The notes under the pieces were generated by a model that saw only the letters and a program-made list of their open reading frames with translations, did no database searches and was not told where the DNA came from. Shown here one piece after another: positions 58,004 through 64,000 of a stretch of DNA of 64,000 nucleotides. Origin of the DNA: Devosia sp. Root413D1 (lineage in GTDB: Bacteria > Pseudomonadota > Alphaproteobacteria > Rhizobiales > Devosiaceae); NCBI RefSeq assembly GCF_001425235.1, contig NZ_LMEA01000009.1:158495-222494 (forward strand), in the 5' to 3' direction. How positions within the stretch are numbered: position 1 is the first letter of the stretch; each line of letters opens with the position of its first letter. The position numbers and the translations under genes are program-made.

Positions 58004-59374
58004 TCAAACTGCGCCGGCGGCGGCGATCGGAAAGCGGACGGTCACCCGCAGGCCGGGGCCGTTGTCCTCGAGCCGCACGCTGGCCCGGTGGCGGGTGGCG
58101 ATGGCCTGCACCAGCGCCAGCCCCAATCCCGAGCCCTTCTCGTCGCGCTCCGGGTTGAGCCGGCGGAACGGCTCGAACACTTCGCTGCGCCGGTCGGGCG
58201 GGATCCCCGGGCCGTTATCGGCCACCACCAGCACCGGGTGCTGATCCTCGATGCCGGCGCTGAGTTCGATCCGGGCGCCGGGCGGACTATAGCGCGAGGC
58301 ATTGGTGATCAGGTTGACCAGCATCTGCACCACCATCCGCCGATCCCCGACAATCGTCGCGTCGCCATCCCCAGGCGCCTCGACCAGCTGTTGCTTGGCC
58401 TCCTCGACCACCGGCTCGAAGGTCTGCAGCGTTTCGCTCACCAGTTCGCGGGCGGAAAAGGCCGCAAAGCCGGATTGATCGTCGGAGGCCTCGATGCGCG
58501 AAATCCTGAGTACGGTGTCGAAGATCCCGTTGAGCCGCTCGATCTCGGCCTGCGCTTCCTCGAGCAGCTTGCTCTGCTCCGCCTCGCTCGGCGCCTCCTC
58601 GGCTTCCTGCAGCAGGATATAGGCGCGGCTGAGCGGCGACTTGAGGTCGTGCGCGATCGAGATCACCGTGTTGCGCATGGTGCCGAGCAGGTCGCTCAAC
58701 CGGTCGAGATGGGCATTCATCTGCCGCGATACCCGGTCGACCTGGTCGTTCGAGCGGCCGACCGGCAGGCGGACCCGGCTGTCGCCGCGCGCCACCCGTT
58801 CCAGCGTATCGGCCATGCGGTCGAGCTTGGCCGAGACTCCATGGCTGGTGAAATAGCCGATCGCCAGCGCCCCGATGCCAACCACGATGCTCGCCAGCAT
58901 CAAGGCGCGCCACAGCGCCGCCGAGCCGACTTCGACGAAGAACAGCGTCCGCCCGAAGGTCACCCGGTTGCCGCCGATATCCTCGGTCAGCGCCAGGTAC
59001 TGTTCCGATGGCGTCGTGACGTTGATCCCCGAGCTGATCGTGCTCCAGCCCAGTTTCGCCGGCCGCGGGATATCGTCGCCGGCCAACAGCGTGCCGTCGG
59101 GCCGGTAGAGGGCGACGACGAAAAAGCGCGGCCCGGCTGCAGCGGCAGAGCTGTCGACCAGTTGCCGCAACTGGTCCATGTCACCGGTGTCGGCCGCCTC
59201 GCGGAACAGCTCGAACTCGTTGCTGACCAGCGCCCGGATCTCGCTCTCGGCCTCGCTGCTGGTCTGGCTGACGATCACCACGCCGGCGACCAGGAACACC
59301 GCAAGGAACAGCAGCAGCGACAGCACCGCCGAGCGGAACGCCGCCCCGGCGAGAATGCTACTGACGCGGTGCAT
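58004..59374 (-). CDS. Sensor histidine kinase
   Basis: A 456-residue kinase. Membrane helices at about residues 15-37 and 158-178 bracket a periplasmic sensor of about 115 residues. A HAMP domain (about 178-232) precedes the phospho-acceptor H242 in SIAHDLKSPLSRAY. The ATPase domain has N-box LITNASRYSP, G1 VADNGPGIPP, F-box FEPFRRLNP and G2 GSGLGLALV. The start overlaps the response-regulator gene by 17 bp, so the two are cotranscribed. The signal sensed is unknown. Confidence 0.92.
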   Translation of the reverse strand: MHRVSSILAGAAFRSAVLSLLLFLAVFLVAGVVIVSQTSSEAESEIRALVSNEFELFREAADTGDMDQLRQLVDSSAAAAGPRFFVVALYRPDGTLLAGDDIPRPAKLGWSTISSGINVTTPSEQYLALTEDIGGNRVTFGRTLFFVEVGSAALWRALMLASIVVGIGALAIGYFTSHGVSAKLDRMADTLERVARGDSRVRLPVGRSNDQVDRVSRQMNAHLDRLSDLLGTMRNTVISIAHDLKSPLSRAYILLQEAEEAPSEAEQSKLLEEAQAEIERLNGIFDTVLRISRIEASDDQSGFAAFSARELVSETLQTFEPVVEEAKQQLVEAPGDGDATIVGDRRMVVQMLVNLITNASRYSPPGARIELSAGIEDQHPVLVVADNGPGIPPDRRSEVFEPFRRLNPERDEKGSGLGLALVQAIATRHRASVRLEDNGPGLRVTVRFPIAAAGAV

Positions 59375-60038
59375 GGATCGAGTAGCCCGTATTGCGGGTG
59401 GTGTGGATCAGCGGCACCTCGAACGGCTTGTCGATCTTGGCCCTGAGCCGGCTCATATGGGTTTCGACCACCGTCGTCTGCGGGTCGAAATTGAAGTCCC
59501 ACACCTGCTCGAGCAGCATGGTCTTCGTGACGATCCGCCCCGCGTTGCGCATCAGCAGCGCCAGGATGGCGAACTCCTTGGCCTGCAGTTCGATGCGGGT
59601 GCCGGCCCGCGTCGCGGTGTGGTCCAGCAGGTCGAGTTCGAGGTCGTGAATGCTGAGCCGCGTCGAGGCTTCCGCCGTCTGCGGCCGCCGCGCCAGCACG
59701 GTGATCCGTGCCATCAGCTCGGAGAAATGGAAGGGTTTGACCAGGTAATCATCGCCGCCGGCCATCAGCCCCTCGACCCGGTCGTCGACATCGCCCATCG
59801 AGGTGAGGAACAGGATCGGCATGGTGCGCCCGGAGGCGCGCAGCGCCTTGGCGACCGACAGCCCGTCCATGCCGGGCATCATCCGGTCGAGCACCAGCAC
59901 GTCGCAGCTATTGTAGAGACAGAAGGTCAGGGCGTCGCGGCCGTCGAACACCGATTCGACACTGTGCCCTTGCTGGGCCAGGCCCTTGCGGATGAAATCC
60001 GACGACGTCCGGTCGTCTTCGGCGACAACGACCTTCAC
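59358..60038 (-). CDS. OmpR-family response regulator
   Basis: A 226-residue regulator starting at a GTG with GAGG seven bases before. The receiver domain has acidic pair EDD (residues 7-9), phospho-acceptor D51 (VLDRMMPGMDG), T-loop LTSMG and K in YLVKPF. The C-terminal winged helix ends RLRAKIDKPFEVPLIHTTRN, as in OmpR/PhoB. It partners the kinase downstream. The promoter region has the palindrome at 60127. Confidence 0.93.
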   Translation of the reverse strand: MKVVVAEDDRTSSDFIRKGLAQQGHSVESVFDGRDALTFCLYNSCDVLVLDRMMPGMDGLSVAKALRASGRTMPILFLTSMGDVDDRVEGLMAGGDDYLVKPFHFSELMARITVLARRPQTAEASTRLSIHDLELDLLDHTATRAGTRIELQAKEFAILALLMRNAGRIVTKTMLLEQVWDFNFDPQTTVVETHMSRLRAKIDKPFEVPLIHTTRNTGYSIHAPRQ

Positions 60039-60126
60039 CGTGCAACCTCGACATTGAAGCGCGGCGCGCCCGACGATGGCATTGCCGCCTGGTCGCAACC
60101 TACACCCGGTGCAGCCGTCCTGTCGG

Positions 60127-60142
60127 CTTACGAATATGTAAG
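60127..60142. promoter_or_regulatory. Palindrome in the response-regulator / DUF1344 divergent promoter
   Basis: CTTACGAATATGTAAG: perfect CTTAC/GTAAG arms around GAATAT. It lies 89 bp from the response-regulator start and 112 bp from the DUF1344 start. It may be the binding site of the adjacent regulator. Confidence 0.5.
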
Positions 60143-60254
60143 TTTCAGGAAAGGAGGGAGCAATCGGCCGGCCCCAGCTTCTGTCTCGCCGCTGCACCAC
60201 GCACCGGCCGCCACCCAAAGCCGGCGTGGCGAACCTGACGAAAAGGAGATCGTC

Positions 60255-60512
60255 ATGCGCAAGTTCCTTGTTCCCCTGATGCTCGTCGCTTCGATCGGCG
60301 CGTCCTCGATGGCGCTGGCCGCCCCCAGCACCGCCCATGGCGCCATCCAGTCGATGGACGGCAAGGCGTGCACCGTGACCCTGGCCGACAAGTCCGTCTA
60401 CCAGTTCGCGCCCAAGTGCGACTTCTCCAAGCTGAAAGCCGGCGAGAAGGTCGCGATCACCTATACCCTCAACGGCAAGGTGAACCAGGCGTCGGCGATC
60501 ACTGCCGGCTGA
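60255..60512 (+). CDS. DUF1344 small periplasmic protein
   Basis: An 85-residue protein with signal peptide MRKFLVPLMLVASIGASSMA (cleavage after ALA near 23) and AAGGAG six bases before the ATG. The mature part, about 60 residues, matches DUF1344: GAIQSMDGKACTVTLADKSV and YQFAPKCDFSKLKAGEKVAI, with two cysteines. Function unknown. It is divergent from the two-component system and may be its target. Confidence 0.83.
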   Translation: MRKFLVPLMLVASIGASSMALAAPSTAHGAIQSMDGKACTVTLADKSVYQFAPKCDFSKLKAGEKVAITYTLNGKVNQASAITAG

Positions 60513-60739
60513 TCAGTCTCCCGATCACCGACAGGCCCGCAGGCGAGGAGCTTCGTCCCGGCTCCTCGCCGATTGTCGTTTGCTAAACGGGGACGTGGCC
60601 CGGAGCTGGGGTTGGTCAATTCGGGGGTCGTCCAGGAGCGACAACGTTGAACCGACGCGCGATTTACCCACGGCACGATGGGTTTCAACGCTGCCCGTCC
60701 GACACCTCAACCAGATCCTCTCAGTCCAGCTCGAAGTAC

Positions 60740-63700
60740 CTAAACGAACCAAAAGTCCTGCACCGTCAGCGCACTGACGGCGACGCCGCGGAGGGTGATG
60801 GAATTGCCTTCCCCCAGATCGAGATATGCGTCGGAACCCCTTTGCTCCGCATCGGCAATGACATCGGCGAACGTGAGGCCAGTCTGGTCATGGATCTCGA
60901 TCACGTCACCATTCGCGCCGCCAGCGTGGATCTCAAAATCCTCGACTTCGTCGCTGCCGAAGTCCCCGCGGAACACGAACGAGTCATCGCCAACGCCACC
61001 AGTCAGCCAGTCGCCACCCCCGGCGCCGTCCAAGCGATCATCGCCATCGCCGCCGTCGAAGGTGTTCCTGATGTCATCGCCGATGATCGTGTCGGCGCCG
61101 GCGGTTCCAGAGACCGCGCCCACGTGATCGCCGAGAAGGAGGGTGGTTCTGATGGCCGTTCGGCCGCCGGCTGTTTCCGAGAACTGCCAAGCCAATGCTA
61201 TGCCGCCGTCCTCCAGCACGGAGACCTCGGGCCTCCAGGCCTCATTGATCGCGTAGTCGGCAAGGAAGATTCCCGACCCCTCGGCCTGACCAAGAGAGTC
61301 AAACCGCTGGCCGCGTATCGTGCCGTCGGACAAATCACCCCAGATGACTACGAAGTCACCATCCGGAAGAGCTGCAACAGTGGGTGCGGTTTGGCTCCCC
61401 GCAAAACCTGAGCTGTTGATGCGGAAGCTCGGTCCCTCGCTCACTCCGTCCGAGCTGAACAGGCGGCCGACAATATCGGTACCGCTTCCCGCACCGAAGC
61501 CCCCGCTCTCATCCTCCCAGATCACAACGAAGCCCCCATCACGAAGGGCGGCGATTTGCGGCTCCCGCTGCGCATTTTGCAAGTATTCATGGATCTGAAG
61601 TTCGTTGCCGAACTTACTTCCGTCGGCATTGAACACTTGCCCATATACACCGAGACCGCTGCCGTCTTGGGTATTGGAGTCCCATACTACAACGAACTTT
61701 CCATCCGTCAGTTCTTGAACCTGCGGCACACGTTGCCAGTTGGTCGCAAAAGTATTGACGCGAAGCTCTGTAGTCACTGCGGAGCCGGCGGAGTCATACT
61801 TGCGAACGTAGACGCCGAAATCACTCCCATCCTGACCGTTGCTTTCCCAGGTCACGATGAAGCCGCCATCATCCGTCGCCGCCACGGTCGATCGCCGCTG
61901 ATAGTCGGCCGTTGTCGTGTTAACGCGGAACTCGCCACCGGCCTTTGCACCGGTCGAGGTGTAGCGCTGCGCATAGACGCCGTCGTTGCTGCCGTCCTGC
62001 GACGTGGACGTCCACGTGACGACGAAACCACCTCCGCTCAGTCCGGCTACGTCGGCCAGCGATTGATCATTGGTGGCATAGGTGTTGACCTGGAACTCGC
62101 TGCCTAGCGCATTTCCGTCAATGTCGTATCGCCGCGCCAAGACTCCGCTCAGCGAACCGTCACGCCCATCCTGCGACCAGGCGACGATGTAGCCACCGTC
62201 CTCGAGGGCGGATATCGCGGGGTCCATCCTCCAATAATCGGCGTCCGTCGTTATGTTGCTGGCCCGCCAATACGCATTGACAAAGGAGACCGGAGACTGC
62301 GTCACCGCCTGACGAACGAAAACGGCGACCGTCGCTACCTGGACACCGCCGAACTCATCTTCGATTCTGACCGAGAAGCCATCGCCGCCAACATATGCAG
62401 GGTTGGCCGCATAAGAGTAGGTGCCATCTAAGCCAATTGAGACCGACCCGTGATCGGCATCGTCGATGATCGAATACTCAAAGATGCCGTCGTATCCGGG
62501 TGGCACGGTCAGCTGAATTTTGCCCTGGGCGGTCGAGCCGACTGGGATAGAGAGTATCCCGTCAATAGCCTGATGGATTGGTTCGACGGCCAGCACAACG
62601 TCCTGATCCGAGAATCGCGCGAACTCGATGGACGTGAGGAGATCCGTGCCCTCGTTGCCGTCGCTCGCGTTCAGATCCGTGATGGTGAAGCTACCGTCGA
62701 CGTTCTCGACGATCGAGTAGTCCTGCCGTGCGCCGCTGTAGATGGCGGTATCGACACCCGAGCCGCCATCGAGCTGGTCGCTTCCGAGCCCGCCGCCGAG
62801 CACGTTGCTTCCGCTCGTCCCCAGGATTGTGTCGTTTCCGCTGCCACCTCTGAGGTTCTCGATATTGACCGCCGTCTCCGTCGTGCCGCCGGCGAACAGA
62901 ACGGTTCCAGCGGTGAGGTTGGCCGTTACGCTCTCGCTTGTGTAGGTGAGCTCGAGTGTGTCGTTACCATCTCCGCCGTCAAACGTGTCGGCGCCAAGAT
63001 TGCCGATAAGCAGGTCGTCGCCACCGCCGCCGAAGTAACTGTCGAGACCCGCGCCGCCATCGAGAATGTCGTCGCCATCTCCGCCGTGCAGAGCATCGTT
63101 GCCGTCTCCGCTGTTGAGCCGGTTGCTGCCCGAGCTGCCAACCAGCACATCATTGCCGGCCCCTGTGGTGGCATTCTCAATGTTTATGGCGCTCTCACTG
63201 ACTCCATTGGCGAAGGTGAGCGTTCCGGATGCGAAATCGACCTGGATGTTGGATGCGTAGTAGGTCGTATCGATAGTATCGACGCCATCGCCACCGTCGA
63301 ACGTGTCCGTGCCGGCATTGGCGACAAGACGGTCGTCGCCGTCTCCGCCAAAATGGCTGTCATCTCCGTCGCCGCCGTCGATGATGTCGTCGCCACCGGC
63401 GCCATTGATGGTGTCGTTGCCGCCGCCACCTCGCATAGTGTTTCCCTGGGCCGAGCCCAACAGGGTGTCGTTGCCTGCACCCGATGTGAAGTTCTCGAAG
63501 TCAATCGCGGCTTCTATCTGTCCCGTCTCAAAGCTGACGGAGCCGTTCGCCAGATCCACGGTCAGCGCTGCGCTGGTGTAATCGAAGTTCAACGAATCCT
63601 TGCCAGCCCCGCCATCGAAGCTATCGGTTCCAACACTGCCGTATATGACGTCATCGCCGTTGCCGCCGAAATGGCTGTCGTCGCCGTTCCCACCTCGAAC

Positions 63701-64000
63701 TACGTCGTTGCCATCACCGCCGTGGACGGCATCGTTGCCATCACCCCCATCCAAGGTGTCGTTGCCGCTGGCGCCGTTGAGGTAGTCGTTCGAGCTGAAG
63801 CCGGTGATGATGTCATTGCCTGAGGTTCCAAGCAGCACCATACTCCGCAGGGTAGCGCGGCTCCACACGGTGCCGTCGGCGAATACGATCTGCTCGACGC
63901 CTCTATCGAAGTAATCGTCCAGGTTTTCGTCGAGGAAGATCGAGCCACCGTCTCCGGCCCCTGGAGTGCTTTCGGCGATCACCAGCGTGACGTCGTTTCC
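60740..64000 (-). CDS. RTX-type secreted calcium-binding protein (N-terminus outside window)
   Basis: The C-terminal 1,087 codons, up to the stop, of a large protein; the frame is open at the right edge. Residues near the visible start carry many hemolysin-type nonapeptides of the GGxGxDxxx kind (GNDTLDGGDGNDAVHGGDGN). A cadherin-like or Ig-like stretch follows (YSYAANPAYVGGDGFSV). Then six WxSxxQDGS-type blocks of about 50 residues, such as GGFVVTWTSTSQDGSNDGVY, form a propeller-like region. The end has two more RTX units and a short tail, VSALTVQDFWFV, as expected of a type I secretion signal. Likely exported without a signal peptide. No transporter genes are visible in the window. Confidence 0.9.
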   Translation of the reverse strand, partial: GNDVTLVIAESTPGAGDGGSIFLDENLDDYFDRGVEQIVFADGTVWSRATLRSMVLLGTSGNDIITGFSSNDYLNGASGNDTLDGGDGNDAVHGGDGNDVVRGGNGDDSHFGGNGDDVIYGSVGTDSFDGGAGKDSLNFDYTSAALTVDLANGSVSFETGQIEAAIDFENFTSGAGNDTLLGSAQGNTMRGGGGNDTINGAGGDDIIDGGDGDDSHFGGDGDDRLVANAGTDTFDGGDGVDTIDTTYYASNIQVDFASGTLTFANGVSESAINIENATTGAGNDVLVGSSGSNRLNSGDGNDALHGGDGDDILDGGAGLDSYFGGGGDDLLIGNLGADTFDGGDGNDTLELTYTSESVTANLTAGTVLFAGGTTETAVNIENLRGGSGNDTILGTSGSNVLGGGLGSDQLDGGSGVDTAIYSGARQDYSIVENVDGSFTITDLNASDGNEGTDLLTSIEFARFSDQDVVLAVEPIHQAIDGILSIPVGSTAQGKIQLTVPPGYDGIFEYSIIDDADHGSVSIGLDGTYSYAANPAYVGGDGFSVRIEDEFGGVQVATVAVFVRQAVTQSPVSFVNAYWRASNITTDADYWRMDPAISALEDGGYIVAWSQDGRDGSLSGVLARRYDIDGNALGSEFQVNTYATNDQSLADVAGLSGGGFVVTWTSTSQDGSNDGVYAQRYTSTGAKAGGEFRVNTTTADYQRRSTVAATDDGGFIVTWESNGQDGSDFGVYVRKYDSAGSAVTTELRVNTFATNWQRVPQVQELTDGKFVVVWDSNTQDGSGLGVYGQVFNADGSKFGNELQIHEYLQNAQREPQIAALRDGGFVVIWEDESGGFGAGSGTDIVGRLFSSDGVSEGPSFRINSSGFAGSQTAPTVAALPDGDFVVIWGDLSDGTIRGQRFDSLGQAEGSGIFLADYAINEAWRPEVSVLEDGGIALAWQFSETAGGRTAIRTTLLLGDHVGAVSGTAGADTIIGDDIRNTFDGGDGDDRLDGAGGGDWLTGGVGDDSFVFRGDFGSDEVEDFEIHAGGANGDVIEIHDQTGLTFADVIADAEQRGSDAYLDLGEGNSITLRGVAVSALTVQDFWFV

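Noticed and set aside
59178..60254. Long plus-strand extension of the DUF1344 frame
   Set aside because: It is antisense to the kinase and response-regulator genes; the real start at 60255 has a ribosome-binding site and signal peptide.
62450..63823. Plus-strand 457-codon frame
   Set aside because: It is the shadow of the RTX repeats; its periodic composition comes from the repeat DNA.

Overview
The window is a high-GC chromosomal segment with the look of an alphaproteobacterium of the Hyphomicrobiales, possibly Devosia-like. The evidence is the conserved order lptC-lptA-lptB / rpoN / hpf / ptsN at the left end, a WbpM-type nucleotide-sugar dehydratase, group III truncated haemoglobin, MetY, DUF1127 and DUF1344 proteins, and intergenic palindromic repeats of the kind common in that order. 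The genus is inference. No insertion sequence, prophage, CRISPR array or rRNA was found. One tRNA gene (Leu, anticodon CAG) is present.

Layout. 1-12.5 kb is mainly housekeeping: ptsN (cut by the window edge), hpf, rpoN, lptBAC and a short ribonuclease D on the minus strand, an alpha/beta hydrolase lodged between lptB and rpoN, then a sugar dehydratase, a phosphoesterase, a secreted protein, a truncated haemoglobin, metY and a GNAT enzyme. 12.8-44.8 kb is a catabolic island: two BNR (sialidase-like) beta-propellers, a GH43-like propeller, an N-acetylneuraminate-lyase-type aldolase with its active site intact, a NagA-type deacetylase, an HpaI-type aldolase, two SDR plus two Gfo/Idh dehydrogenases, a uronate-dehydrogenase-like epimerase, a complete Dpp-type ABC importer, an alpha-hydroxy-acid dehydrogenase, an amidohydrolase, a second DapA-type lyase, two aminotransferases, an AllA-like enzyme, an MFS-HEAT fusion and three regulators. 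45-64 kb is mixed: tRNA-Leu, an NDUFA9-like protein, regulators, an RlmN/Cfr-type radical SAM enzyme, a HisRS-like protein of unknown role, uxaC-kdgF, a VWA protein, an Hsp70-like protein, a two-component system and the C-terminal 1,087 codons of an RTX-type secreted protein that runs off the right edge.

How the island may work (inference). Small acidic amino-sugar glycosides enter through the ABC importer, are cut in the cytoplasm by propeller enzymes that have no signal peptide, and are cleaved by a NanA-type lyase to pyruvate plus an N-acyl-mannosamine-like product. No NanK or NanE is present, but four sugar-type dehydrogenases, a lactonase-like amidohydrolase and a pyruvate-type aldolase are, so an oxidative route is possible. 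A shared 14-bp palindrome, consensus GTTRTNATGNTAAC, lies 25-55 bp from the start codons on both sides of nearly every divergent promoter in the island, which marks it as one regulon.

The most unusual single object is the importer's binding protein (28964-30586). Its sequence is a circular permutation of the SBP_bac_5/DppA fold: the half that is normally C-terminal follows the signal peptide, and the half that is normally N-terminal comes last. Other points of interest are a textbook sigma-54 promoter directly upstream of rpoN, an MFS transporter fused to HEAT repeats, and a dispersed hairpin repeat whose copies show paired, compensating base changes.
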